A stretch of DNA of 64,000 nt from Bradyrhizobium sp. SSBR45G (GTDB taxonomy: Bacteria > Pseudomonadota > Alphaproteobacteria > Rhizobiales > Xanthobacteraceae): contig NZ_BSCT01000013.1 in NCBI RefSeq assembly GCF_030159255.1, forward strand, positions 101,085 through 165,084, in the 5' to 3' direction. Position numbers and translations under genes: made by a program. Under the pieces are notes generated by a model. It did no database searches and had not been told where the DNA came from. It saw only the letters and a program-made list of their open reading frames with translations. Positions 52,790-61,724 of the stretch are shown in pieces. Each line of letters begins with the position of its first letter. The stretch's first letter is position 1.

Positions 52790-53194
52790 ATGATCCTGCA
52801 ATCGCTCGCCGGCCTGCCGGCCTTTCTGGTGTATTTCTGCACCGCGCTGGTCGCGGTGACGGCCTACCTTTTCATCTATACGCGCGTCACGCCGTACAAT
52901 GAATTTCAGCTGATCCGAGACAATCATCCGTCGGCCGCGATCTCGCTGGGGCTGAGCCTGCTCGGCTTCACCCTGCCGCTGGTCAGCGCCATCGCCCATT
53001 CAGCGAACGTGCTGGACTGCCTGATCTGGGCGCTGGTCGCGCTGATCGTCCAGGTGATCGTCTATTTCCTCGTCCGCATCCCCGTGCCGGATCTCGCCAA
53101 CCGCATTGTCGCCGGCGAATTGGCCTCGGCCATCTGGCTCGGGCTCGCCTCGCTCTCGGCCGGCGCGCTCAACGCCGCCTCGATGATCTACTGA
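52790..53194 (+). CDS. DUF350 membrane protein (YjfL-like)
   Basis: A 134-residue protein with four hydrophobic segments (about 8-30, 43-63, 70-93, 108-128) and the DUF350 pattern NHPSAAISLGLSLLGFTLPL. The function is unknown; in E. coli yjfL sits with yjfM and yjfC, as here. It starts a four-gene co-directional cluster with a 2-bp gap to the next gene. Confidence 0.85.
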   Translation: MILQSLAGLPAFLVYFCTALVAVTAYLFIYTRVTPYNEFQLIRDNHPSAAISLGLSLLGFTLPLVSAIAHSANVLDCLIWALVALIVQVIVYFLVRIPVPDLANRIVAGELASAIWLGLASLSAGALNAASMIY

Positions 53195-53196
53195 CC

Positions 53197-53598
53197 ATGG
53201 CCGAGAAACGCATCGACTTCGGCAAGCGCAGGCCGCTGCCCCCGCCGCCGCCGACACCGCCGGTGAAGCGGTCGGGCCACGTCGCCCTGCTGTTGATGGG
53301 CACGCTCGCGGTGGGCGGCACGGCCTATGCGCTGATGCCGCGCCAGCAGAGCTGCCCGCAACCAAATGCGGACACGCCTGCGATGGCCGGACCGGCTCAG
53401 GCCACCGAGTGCACGACGCACCGGTCGAGCAGCAGCAGTGGCGGCAGTGGCAGCGGATCCGGCCGTTGGGGTTTCTCCAGCAGCGACAGCGATTCCAGAA
53501 GCAGCGGCACGAGTCATGTCGCCGACGCGTCGTCCGCCCACGTCTCGCGCGGCGGCTTTGGCGGCTTCGGGCATGGCTTCGGCTTCGGCGGCGGCTGA
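53197..53598 (+). CDS. YjfM/YgiB-like envelope protein with Ser/Gly-rich tail
   Basis: A 133-residue protein. A proline-rich cytoplasmic start (RPLPPPPPTPP) precedes one membrane segment (HVALLLMGTLAVGGTAYAL, about 28-46); two Cys (SCPQP and ECTTH) follow; the rest is Ser/Gly-rich and ends GGFGGFGHGFGFGGG. By position it corresponds to yjfM/ygiB (DUF1190), although similarity there is weak. The role is unknown. Confidence 0.65.
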   Translation: MAEKRIDFGKRRPLPPPPPTPPVKRSGHVALLLMGTLAVGGTAYALMPRQQSCPQPNADTPAMAGPAQATECTTHRSSSSSGGSGSGSGRWGFSSSDSDSRSSGTSHVADASSAHVSRGGFGGFGHGFGFGGG

Positions 53599-53716
53599 TT
53601 TCCGACGCGGAGCCGCCGCGAAAACACCGCCTTTGTGTTGTTTGTTCGGATTCGGATCTTTGACACAGACTCATAATCATAACAAACTGGCCTGCCGACT
53701 GATCGGGAATGATCCG

Positions 53717-53977
53717 ATGAAGCGTTCGCGCCGTGTGGTGCTGACGATGATGGGGACTGCAGCGATCGCTGCGGTCTCACCTGGATTTGCAGATCCTGGA
53801 TTTGCAAGTCCGGCAGATGCAAGGACGGCACTTCCAAACAAGAGAGCGTGCGGACCGGGTCTCGCCCCCGTGGTCGGACCGCGCGGGAAAGTTCGTTGCC
53901 GCGCCATTCATGGCGGCTTCGGCCATGGCGTGCACCGTTTCCACGGGCACGGCATGCACGGCCACGCCGGCGGCTAG
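53717..53977 (+). CDS. Small secreted His/Gly-rich protein
   Basis: An 86-residue protein with a signal peptide (residues 5-25, ending GFADP). The tail is His/Gly-rich (HGVHRFHGHGMHGHAGG), a likely site for binding Ni, Zn or Cu. It begins 3 bp before the ligase gene downstream (gap 53978-53980), so co-transcription is expected. I do not recognise a family. Confidence 0.6.
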   Translation: MKRSRRVVLTMMGTAAIAAVSPGFADPGFASPADARTALPNKRACGPGLAPVVGPRGKVRCRAIHGGFGHGVHRFHGHGMHGHAGG

Positions 53978-53980
53978 CGG

Positions 53981-55141
53981 ATGCAGCGTATCCCCTGCCC
54001 CGAGCGCGACGACTGGCGGCAGACGGCGGCACAATGCGGCTTCGATTTTTGCGAAGTCGACGGCGAACGCTATTGGGATGAGCGCGCCTACTACGCATTC
54101 TCGATCGCCGAGATCGAGCTCGGCATCGAGGAGCCGACCGGCGAGATCGAGCAGATGTGCCTCGCGCTCGTGGCGCGCGTCGTCGATGACGACGCGCTGC
54201 TGCGCCGGTTGAAAATCCCCGAAGCCTTCTGGCCGTTGCTGGCGGAGAGCTGGAAGCGCAGGGACGGCAGTCTCTACGGCCGGCTCGATCTCAGCTATCA
54301 GGGCGGCCGTACGCCCGCGAAGCTGCTCGAATACAACGCCGACACGCCGACCTCGATCTTCGAGGCCGCCGTCTTCCAATGGACCTGGCTCGAGCAGGCG
54401 ATCGAGCGCCGTATCCTCCCAGGCCGCGCCGACCAGTACAACTCGATTCACGAGCGGCTGATCGCGCGCTGGCGCGCGCTCGGCCAGCAACGCCCGGTGC
54501 ATCTGGCGGGACTCACCGCCGAAGCCGAGGATGCCGCGACCTTGAGCTATCTCGCCGACACCGCGGCCCAGGCGGGATTGTCGACAGCCCTGCTCGACAT
54601 CTCCGACATCGGCTGGCGCGAGACCGGCGGCTTCGTCGATCTCGACGACAACGACATCGCGCTCGCCTTCAAGCTCTATCCCTGGGAGTGGATGTTCCAC
54701 GATGCCTTCGGCGTGCGGCTCGCGGGGGCGCCGACGCAGTGGGTCGAGCCGCCGTGGAAGGCGATCCTCTCCAACAAGGGCATCCTCCCCCTGCTGTGGC
54801 AGATGTACGAAGGCCATCCCAACCTGCTGCCGGCCTATTTCGAGGACGATCCGAAGGCCGCCAGCCTCGGCCCCAGCTTCGTGCGCAAGCCGATCTACTC
54901 GCGCGAGGGCGCCAATGTCAGCCTGGTTGCAGACGGGGTCGCACTCTCCACACAGGATGGGCCCTATGGCGCGGAAGGCTTCATCCGCCAAGCCTTGGCG
55001 CCGCTGCCGGAGTTCAGCGGCCTGTTTCCGGTCATCGGCAGCTGGCTGGTCGACCATGCGCCATGCGGTCTGTCGATCCGCGAGGATGCCAGTCCGATCA
55101 CGGGTAACCGCTCGCGCTTCCTGCCGCACGCGATCCTCTAG
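53981..55141 (+). CDS. Glutathionylspermidine synthase-like ATP-grasp protein (YjfC/YgiC)
   Basis: A 386-residue protein of the GSP synthase C-terminal family: FDFCEVDGERYWDERAYYAF, LLEYNADTPTSIFEAAVFQW, WEWMFHDAFG, AILSNKGILPLLW, SFVRKPIYSREGANVSLV, and GSWLVDHAPCGLSIRED at the end. ATP-grasp enzymes of this type join a peptide and an amine; YgiC/YjfC do not make glutathionylspermidine in vitro, as I recall, so the true product is unknown. Last of the four-gene cluster. Confidence 0.88.
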   Translation: MQRIPCPERDDWRQTAAQCGFDFCEVDGERYWDERAYYAFSIAEIELGIEEPTGEIEQMCLALVARVVDDDALLRRLKIPEAFWPLLAESWKRRDGSLYGRLDLSYQGGRTPAKLLEYNADTPTSIFEAAVFQWTWLEQAIERRILPGRADQYNSIHERLIARWRALGQQRPVHLAGLTAEAEDAATLSYLADTAAQAGLSTALLDISDIGWRETGGFVDLDDNDIALAFKLYPWEWMFHDAFGVRLAGAPTQWVEPPWKAILSNKGILPLLWQMYEGHPNLLPAYFEDDPKAASLGPSFVRKPIYSREGANVSLVADGVALSTQDGPYGAEGFIRQALAPLPEFSGLFPVIGSWLVDHAPCGLSIREDASPITGNRSRFLPHAIL

Positions 55142-55255
55142 GCCGTTCACGCGCCCGATCGAAAACGCCTCGACACTCCGCCGCAGATGATTAGATAGAA
55201 TGAGGGAACGGACCTCCTGGGCGCAGCAGCAGCCAGGCACGACCGGATGTGAGGC

Positions 55256-55645
55256 ATGGCGACCGACAATTCTCAGCTCGACGGACTGCGCATCCTGGTC
55301 GCCGAGGACGAGGGCCTGATCGCGCTCGAGCTCGAGACCGTGCTGCAGGGGTTCGGCTGCGAGGTCATCGGCCCGGTGTCGCGCGTTGCCGATGTGCTGC
55401 GCGAGGCCGAGCGCGGCGGCCTCGATGGCGCGCTGCTCGACGTCAACCTGCGCGGCGAGCAGATCTTCGCGATCCTGCCGCAGCTGATCGCGCTCGGACT
55501 GAAGATCGTCATCACCTCCGGATACGACGACGCGACGTTGTTCCCGCCGGACTTCCGCAACCTGCCGCGCCTCGCCAAGCCGTTCGACGAGCGGGCGCTG
55601 CGCGCGATGTGCGAGGCGACGTTCACCCGTCCGCGGCGCGATTGA
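55256..55645 (+). CDS. Stand-alone response-regulator receiver domain
   Basis: A 129-residue protein: acid pocket E18/D19, phosphorylatable Asp62 in LLDVNLRG, Thr/Ser in VITSGYDD, Lys in PRLAKPF. No output domain, so it works by protein contact or by draining phosphate. The HWE kinase at 57137 is the nearest kinase; receivers of this type often pair with HWE kinases. Confidence 0.85.
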   Translation: MATDNSQLDGLRILVAEDEGLIALELETVLQGFGCEVIGPVSRVADVLREAERGGLDGALLDVNLRGEQIFAILPQLIALGLKIVITSGYDDATLFPPDFRNLPRLAKPFDERALRAMCEATFTRPRRD

Positions 55646-56022
55646 GTTGGGCATTCCGACCGGCAGACATGAACCGGGAGTACGAACGTGCCGACCGCTG
55701 AATGTCCGACCGCAGCGGCCTGAGCGGTCGCCGGATTCAGGCGGCGCATCGAGCGAATTCAACTTATAGTCGATTATTCCGCAGAAGGCGTTCATATTAG
55801 GTGATCATTGCTCGATTTCTTATTGCAATTGCAGCAGCGCCGTCCGTTTGAAGTCTTGCCCGGTCCAAACTCACGTCATCGTCTCGTTGCACCTCGCCTG
55901 TGGCGCCTGATGCGAACCGCCGAGGCGACGCAGCCCGTAGAGCACGGCTGATCGGAAGCGTGGATCCCCGGCGGACGGTCGCAAGGCAAGACGACGCGTG
56001 CATTCGACGTCAGGAGCATCGC
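55646..56022. other. Intergenic stretch, no gene seen
   Basis: About 375 bp. It holds an AT-rich patch near 55760-55830 and no convincing frame. The TTG start of the next gene has CAGGAG just upstream at 56011-56016. Confidence 0.5.
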
Positions 56023-57108
56023 TTGTCCATCATCGACGACACCAAGGACTATGAGACCTGGCTGCGCCGCCACTGCACGGTGGTCGACGACGACCTCGAC
56101 ACCAAGCATGACCGGATGCGCAAGGACCCCTTCGTGTTTCTGCGCGCGACCTATTACCGCTGGGCGCGGCGCATCGAGACCATCGCCCCGGACATCGCCG
56201 ACGCCCCCGCCGCCCTGTGCGTCGGAGACATCCATCTGGAAAATTTCGGCACCTGGCGCGACGCCGACGGACGCTGGGTGTGGGGCGTCAACGATTTCGA
56301 CGAAGCCGCCGTCATGCCCTACGTGTTCGATTTGGTCCGGCTCACCACCAGCGCCGAGCTTGCGCCCAAGATGGCGGTCGACAGCAGCGATGCCGCCGAT
56401 GCGATCCTGGACGGGTATCGCGCCGGGCTCCAGACGCCGCGCCCGGCGCTGCTCGACGAGCACGAGATCTGGATCCGCTCCTATGTGAAATGCTCGGACC
56501 GATGCCGGCGGGAGTTCTGGGACGAGATCGACGAGCTCGAACCCGCCAGGTCGCTGCCGGGAGCCGTCCGCGAGCTGCTGGTCGGGAGCCTTCCCGGAGA
56601 GGCCAACGACGCGACATTCCGGCGCCGCGTCGCAGGTGGCGGCGGCCTCGGACGTCCGCGCTTCGTCATCGTGGCGACCTGGCGCGGCGGGCGCGTCGTC
56701 CGCGAGGCCAAGGCGCTGGTGCCTTCGGCCTGGACCTGGAAGAGCAACCCGCAGCAGCGGTCCGTGCCACCGCACCAATTCGTCGCGGTGTCGACCGGAG
56801 CCCATCGCGCACCCGACCCGTTCCTCAACGTTCACCGCACGGGCGAGGGCGACTATCTCGTTCGGCGGCTGTCGGCCGACTCGCGCAAGATCGATCTCGG
56901 CAAGGACGCCGGCGCCGACCTCAAGCGCGACCTGCTGCGCGCGATGGGCACGGACCTGGCCTCGATCCATGCGGCGACGCACGGTGACGCCGTCGCGAAC
57001 ATCACGGCCGATCTGAAGCGGCGCGGGTCAGGATGGCTGCACAAAGCCGCCCGCGCAGCCCGTAAGGCGACGGAAAAGGACTACGAGGTCTGGTGCCGAA
57101 AAGCGTGA
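56023..57108 (+). CDS. DUF2252 family protein (kinase-like fold)
   Basis: A 361-residue protein from a TTG start at 56023, chosen for AGGAG at good spacing; in-frame codons upstream lie in Arg-rich sequence. GDIHLENFG (68-76, Asp69, His71, Asn74) and NDFDEA (90-95, Asp91, Asp93) resemble the catalytic loop and metal Asp of aminoglycoside-phosphotransferase-like kinases. The family has no established substrate. It follows a lone receiver gene by 377 bp. Confidence 0.8.
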   Translation: MSIIDDTKDYETWLRRHCTVVDDDLDTKHDRMRKDPFVFLRATYYRWARRIETIAPDIADAPAALCVGDIHLENFGTWRDADGRWVWGVNDFDEAAVMPYVFDLVRLTTSAELAPKMAVDSSDAADAILDGYRAGLQTPRPALLDEHEIWIRSYVKCSDRCRREFWDEIDELEPARSLPGAVRELLVGSLPGEANDATFRRRVAGGGGLGRPRFVIVATWRGGRVVREAKALVPSAWTWKSNPQQRSVPPHQFVAVSTGAHRAPDPFLNVHRTGEGDYLVRRLSADSRKIDLGKDAGADLKRDLLRAMGTDLASIHAATHGDAVANITADLKRRGSGWLHKAARAARKATEKDYEVWCRKA

Positions 57109-57136
57109 CCACCGATCGGAACGCCGGCCCGCCCGG

Positions 57137-58624
57137 TCAGTCGGGCTGCACCGCCGACCCGGGCAGCTGCTCGGGCGTCGTCTCCGCGGTGAGCGCAAAG
57201 ATCAGCGTGCAGCGGATGCCCTGGGGCTCGAACGCCAGTTTCGCCTCACCATCGAGATCGAAGCGGACCACACGGTCGATCAGCGTGGTGCCGAAGCCGC
57301 GCGCGCCGCCGGCTTCGATCATTGGCCCGCCGCGCTCCAGCCACACCAGCTCGAGCTTGTGACGGTCGTCGCGCAGCGTCCAGGAGATCGTGACCCGGCC
57401 GAGCGGGGCGGACAGCGCGCCGTATTTGGAGGCGTTGGTCGCGAGCTCATGCAGCACCATCGACAGCGGCAGCACCAGCCGCGCCTCCAGCAGAACCGGC
57501 GGGCCGTCGCTGGTGATGCGCCCCTCGCCGACGCCGTAGGGCGCCAGCACCGTGGTCAGCAGCTCATTGAGTCCGATGCCGATCCAACGCGTCTGGGTCA
57601 GGATGTCGTGCGCGATCGACACCGCCTGGATGCGGCCGGAGAAGGCCTTGTTGAAGGCGGGCAGCGACGGCGAGGTGCGCAGGGTCTGGCCTGCCACGGA
57701 CTGCACGATGGCCAGGATGTTCTTGACCCGGTGATTGAGCTCCGCGACCAGCATGGTCTGCTGCTCTTCGGCGCGCTTGCGCTCGGTGATGTCGGTCAGG
57801 GTGACGATCGATCCGACGGCATCCTTGGCGTCGTTGACCAGCGGCCCGCCCGACAGCAGGAACGAGCGGCCGGACATCCGCGCGTCGCGCAGCGCGACCT
57901 CGACGCCATGAAAGGGCTTGGTGGCCAGCGCCTGATCAAGGCTCTCACGGGAGAAGCGCCGCAAGGTGCCTTGCTGGCTGGCGCTCTGCGCGTCGAGCGG
58001 AAACACCTCGGAGAACAACTGCCCCACCGGCGCTCGTTCCGCGAGCTGCTCGGCCACCCAGCTCGCATGGGTGATCCGTCCATCGAGCGCCAGCACGACG
58101 ACGGCGTCGGTGGCCTGCTCCAGGATGGAGCGCGCGAAGCGCTCGGCCGTGGCGACCTCCTCGGCGCGGCGCACGATCGACATGTCGGTCAAGGTCACCA
58201 GAGTGGCGACGACGCCGCCCATCGCCATCTGCCGCATCCACACCGAGACCGGCAGATCGCTGCCGTCGGCACGGCGCAGCTGCGCGTCGCTCTGCGCGTC
58301 GTCGGTGCGCTGCTGCGGCAGCTCTCCGGCAAACAGCGACGCAAAGCTGCGCCCCACCAGCTGCTGCGCGCCGAGCCCGGTCAGTGCGCAAAGTCTCGAA
58401 TTGACGTAGACGATGCTGCCGTCGGCATCGAGCGTGAGCGCACCGTCGCTCATCCGCTCCACCAGCACATGGTAGGGCGCGTCGGCGCCCTGCAGCATGA
58501 TGATCTGAGGTCCGGTCGGGCCCTGCACCACCACGGCATCGACGCTGCCGCGATGAATCGCCTCGACGGTCTCCTCCGCCTCGTTGCGCGGCCGTGCCGC
58601 CTGAATCGCGTCCTTTGCCGCCAC
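57137..58624 (-). CDS. PAS-domain HWE-family sensor histidine kinase
   Basis: A 495-residue cytosolic protein from a GTG start with CGGAGG just upstream. Two PAS domains (about 40-150 and 165-270) sense an unknown signal, then the HWE/HisKA_2 core: LVAELNHRVKNILAIVQS with phospho-His298, and an ATPase with ELATNASKYGAL and GARGFGTTLIDRV. The kaiB and kaiC genes lie directly upstream on the same strand (11-bp gap), so it most likely reads out KaiC state to response regulators. Confidence 0.92.
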   Translation of the reverse strand: MAAKDAIQAARPRNEAEETVEAIHRGSVDAVVVQGPTGPQIIMLQGADAPYHVLVERMSDGALTLDADGSIVYVNSRLCALTGLGAQQLVGRSFASLFAGELPQQRTDDAQSDAQLRRADGSDLPVSVWMRQMAMGGVVATLVTLTDMSIVRRAEEVATAERFARSILEQATDAVVVLALDGRITHASWVAEQLAERAPVGQLFSEVFPLDAQSASQQGTLRRFSRESLDQALATKPFHGVEVALRDARMSGRSFLLSGGPLVNDAKDAVGSIVTLTDITERKRAEEQQTMLVAELNHRVKNILAIVQSVAGQTLRTSPSLPAFNKAFSGRIQAVSIAHDILTQTRWIGIGLNELLTTVLAPYGVGEGRITSDGPPVLLEARLVLPLSMVLHELATNASKYGALSAPLGRVTISWTLRDDRHKLELVWLERGGPMIEAGGARGFGTTLIDRVVRFDLDGEAKLAFEPQGIRCTLIFALTAETTPEQLPGSAVQPD

Positions 58625-58635
58625 GCGTCCTCCGT

Positions 58636-58932
58636 TCAGCTTGGAGCGATATCCAGCCCGACAAGCACCTTCTCCGCATTCGAGAGGTCGCCGATGATGC
58701 GCTTGAGCGGCTCCGGTAGCTGCCTGATCAGTGTCGGAATCGCGACGATCTGGTCGCGCTGCGCCAGCGCGGGGTCCTTCATCAGATCGATCACCTCGAT
58801 CGTGTAGCGGCCCGGCAGATGCGTCTCGCACAGCTTCTTCAGATTGGCGAGCGCGGCCAGGGATTTCGGCGTCTGCCCCGCAACGTAGAGCCGGAGATTG
58901 TAGCCATCCCGTTCCATCGATGCGGCCGTCAT
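58636..58932 (-). CDS. kaiB: Circadian clock protein KaiB
   Basis: A 98-residue protein with the KaiB thioredoxin-like pattern (LRLYVAGQTPKSLAALANLK, YTIEVIDLMKDPALAQRDQI, AIPTLIRQLPEPLKRIIGDL). It binds KaiC to drive dephosphorylation in cyanobacteria. Its start overlaps the kaiC stop by 4 bp. Confidence 0.95.
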   Translation of the reverse strand: MTAASMERDGYNLRLYVAGQTPKSLAALANLKKLCETHLPGRYTIEVIDLMKDPALAQRDQIVAIPTLIRQLPEPLKRIIGDLSNAEKVLVGLDIAPS

Positions 58933-60683
58933 TTGCTGGACGTCGTCGGCAGCAACGGCGAACGCGCCGGACGCGTCGACCCACGGAGCTGCGCCAGGGC
59001 GATGCGATCGGCCGAGCGCTGATCGTCGCGGGCGGCGCCTTCCAGGTTCAATCGCTCCATCTCCCCCTCCTCACTCGCAAGCTGGACTTTCAGCGTTTCG
59101 ATCTGCCGCGCGATATCCTGCCGGCGGCGCTCGATCTCGCGCGCGCGACGCTCGACCTCCTGCATGCGCAGCACGCGGTCCGCGCGGTCGCGGGTCTCCT
59201 GGGCCACCCGCGCGGATCCGGTGAGCACGCCATCGGGACCGACATAGACCTCACGCAGGGCAATGCCGTCGGAGCTCATCAGGAACTCGCGCACCTGATT
59301 GGAGTGCGCCATGCCGCGTGACTTCAACAGATAAAGCTGCCGATTGTGCTCGCCATTGGTCTCGCGGTTGTAGAGCAGCAGCCAGGTGTCGGTCAGCGAC
59401 GAGATCTGCATTTCGGTCGTCGCCGTATCCGCGGTGCCCGCGCCGAGATTGGTGAACAGCGCCGTGACGCCGCGCGATTTCAGGAAGTCGATCAGGCGCA
59501 GCGTCATCGAATGCACGTCGCCGGCGATTCCCGCCCCCATCAGGGACGAGATCGGGTCGACCACGACGGCGGCGGGATCGAACTCCCTGACCTCGCGATG
59601 CATCGCGGCGAGATGCGTCTCAAGGCCGTAGAGATTGGGACGGCGGGCCGAGAAGCGCAGCAGGTCGCGATCGACCCATTGCTGCAGGTCGAGACCGACC
59701 GATCTCATGTTGCGCACGATCTGCTGCGGCGACTCTTCCAGCGCGAAATAGATGCAGCGCTGTCCAGCCTGGCAGATCGAATTGGCGAAATGCGCCGACA
59801 CGGTCGATTTGCCGGATCCGGCCATGCCCGAGATCAGGATGCTCGATCCCTTGTAGTAGCCGCGTCCCTCCAGCATGTCGTCGAGATCGGCGATGCCGGT
59901 CGAGACCCGCTCCGTCGACGCATCATGCGCAAGGCCCGACGAGGTGATCGGCATCACCGTGATGCCGTCCTGGTCGATGATGAAGGGATATTCGTTGGTG
60001 CCGTGCGCCGTGCCGCGATACTTCACGACGCGCAGCCGTCGCGTCGACAACTGGTCGTGTACCCGGTTGTCGAGCAGGATCACGCAGTCGGCGACATATT
60101 CCTCGAGACCGTAGCGCGTCAGCGTGCCGTTGCCGCGCTCGGCGGTGATGATGGCGGTGACGCCCTTGCTCTTCAGCCATTCGAACAGACGGCGCAGTTC
60201 GGAGCGCAGCACAGCCTGGTTGTCGAGGCCGCCGAACAGCGTCTCGATCGTGTCGATCACCACGCGCTTGGCGCCGATGGAATCGATCGCGAAGCCGATG
60301 CGGATGAACAGGCCGTCGAGATCATAGTCGCCGGCCTCCTCGATCTCGTTGCGATCGAGATGGATGTGGTCGACCACGATCTTCTTCTGCTCGATCAGCC
60401 GTTCGATGTCATAGCTCAGCGAGCCGACATTCTTGATCAGGTCCTCCGGCTGCTCCTCGAAGGCGATGAACACGCCCGGCTCATCATGGGCGACCGCGCC
60501 ATTGTAGAGGAACGTCATGGCGAACAGCGTCTTGCCGCAGCCGGCCGCGCCGCACAGCAGCGTCGGCCGCCCCTGCGGCAGGCCCCCGAAGGTGACCTCG
60601 TCGAGGCCGTCGATTCCGGTCGGCGATTTCGCGATGACAGGAAGATTTCGCGTCACGATCCGAGGACGCATGCTCGTTTTCAT
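58929..60683 (-). CDS. kaiC: Circadian clock ATPase KaiC
   Basis: A 584-residue protein, start at 60683 (MKTSMRPRIV). Two RecA-like domains carry Walker A GAAGCGKT (Lys51) and GMAGSGKS (Lys292). The phosphorylation pair, Ser431/Thr432 in Synechococcus, appears as Ser428-Ser429 in MQISSLTDTW. A C-terminal coiled coil of about 60 residues (EVERRAREIERRRQDIARQI) is longer than in the cyanobacterial protein. No kaiA is seen. Such proteobacterial KaiBC sets act as timers or stress-response switches. Confidence 0.95.
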   Translation of the reverse strand: MKTSMRPRIVTRNLPVIAKSPTGIDGLDEVTFGGLPQGRPTLLCGAAGCGKTLFAMTFLYNGAVAHDEPGVFIAFEEQPEDLIKNVGSLSYDIERLIEQKKIVVDHIHLDRNEIEEAGDYDLDGLFIRIGFAIDSIGAKRVVIDTIETLFGGLDNQAVLRSELRRLFEWLKSKGVTAIITAERGNGTLTRYGLEEYVADCVILLDNRVHDQLSTRRLRVVKYRGTAHGTNEYPFIIDQDGITVMPITSSGLAHDASTERVSTGIADLDDMLEGRGYYKGSSILISGMAGSGKSTVSAHFANSICQAGQRCIYFALEESPQQIVRNMRSVGLDLQQWVDRDLLRFSARRPNLYGLETHLAAMHREVREFDPAAVVVDPISSLMGAGIAGDVHSMTLRLIDFLKSRGVTALFTNLGAGTADTATTEMQISSLTDTWLLLYNRETNGEHNRQLYLLKSRGMAHSNQVREFLMSSDGIALREVYVGPDGVLTGSARVAQETRDRADRVLRMQEVERRAREIERRRQDIARQIETLKVQLASEEGEMERLNLEGAARDDQRSADRIALAQLRGSTRPARSPLLPTTSSK

Positions 60684-60854
60684 CAATTCCCCCGCCGTCG
60701 AACCAACACGCTTCGGCCACACCAATGCGTGAGCCGACGTTCCAGAACCGAAAAGGTTCCAGCGGCGGGAAAAGATTTCGGTTGGCGGGCGATCCGTGGA
60801 CGAGCGGCCGCCGTTACGGCACGCTCAGCTGGGTTCTTGCCACGGGCAGCACGA

Positions 60855-61724
60855 TCAGCGCGCCGCGACCACCTTCAGGCCGGGAAGCAGCGCGGCGCCT
60901 CCGCGCGGGCTGCGGACCGGATTGATCTGGTACAGACCACGCCGCTCCTGGTTGGGCTTGAATGCATCGGTGATGCCGACGACCGACTCGGCCGCTCCCA
61001 GCAGCAGGGTGCCGTCGGGCTCCATCACCTTGGCCATCCGCTCGAAGATCGAGGCCTTGGTTTCCTGATCGAAATAGATCAGCACGTTGCGACAGAAGAT
61101 GACGTCGAACTTGCCGAGATGCGAGAAGTCCTGCAGCAGGTTGAGCTGGCGATGCTGCACCATGCCGCGGATGTCCGCACTGAGCTGCCAGAGCTCGCCG
61201 AGCTGGGTGAAATGTTTCACCAGCAGCTGGATCGGCAGGCCGCGCTGAACCTCGAACTGGCTGTAGAGCCCGGCCTTCGACTTCTCCAGCACCTCCTGGG
61301 ACAGGTCGGTGGCGACGATCTCGATGCGCCATCCGGCCAGCGCCGGGCCGAATTCGCGCAGGCACATCGCAATCGAATAGGGCTCCTGACCGGTCGAGCA
61401 GGCGGCCGACCAGATGCGCAGGGACCGCCGGCTGGCGCGCGACTGGATCAGGCCGGGAAGGATGCCTTCGCGCAGATGATCGAACGGAATCTTGTCGCGA
61501 AAGAAGAACGTCTCGTTGGTGGTCATCGCCTCGACGACCTGTGTCGTCAGCTGCTCGCCGCCGCTCCGCAGCTTCTGCACCAGCTCCGGGATGCCCGGCA
61601 GGTTGGCGCGACGCGCCAGCGGCAGCAGCCGGCTTTCGACCAGATACTGCTTGTCCGCCGACAGATCGAGTCCGGAACGATCCTTCAGGAGCTTACGCAA
61701 GAACTCATAGTCAAGGGGGGTCAC
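60855..61724 (-). CDS. cheR: Chemotaxis methyltransferase CheR
   Basis: A 289-residue protein: N-terminal helical CheR domain (1-80), then the SAM fold (IWSAACSTGQEPYSIAM, IVATDLSQEVL, FDVIFCRNVLIYFDQETKAS). It methylates Glu residues on chemoreceptors for adaptation. Its start overlaps the cheB stop by 4 bp (61721-61724). Confidence 0.95.
   Translation of the reverse strand: MTPLDYEFLRKLLKDRSGLDLSADKQYLVESRLLPLARRANLPGIPELVQKLRSGGEQLTTQVVEAMTTNETFFFRDKIPFDHLREGILPGLIQSRASRRSLRIWSAACSTGQEPYSIAMCLREFGPALAGWRIEIVATDLSQEVLEKSKAGLYSQFEVQRGLPIQLLVKHFTQLGELWQLSADIRGMVQHRQLNLLQDFSHLGKFDVIFCRNVLIYFDQETKASIFERMAKVMEPDGTLLLGAAESVVGITDAFKPNQERRGLYQINPVRSPRGGAALLPGLKVVAAR

Noticed and set aside
58636..60683. 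A missing kaiA gene
   Set aside because: Absence is expected; KaiA is found in cyanobacteria, and proteobacterial sets usually have only KaiB and KaiC.
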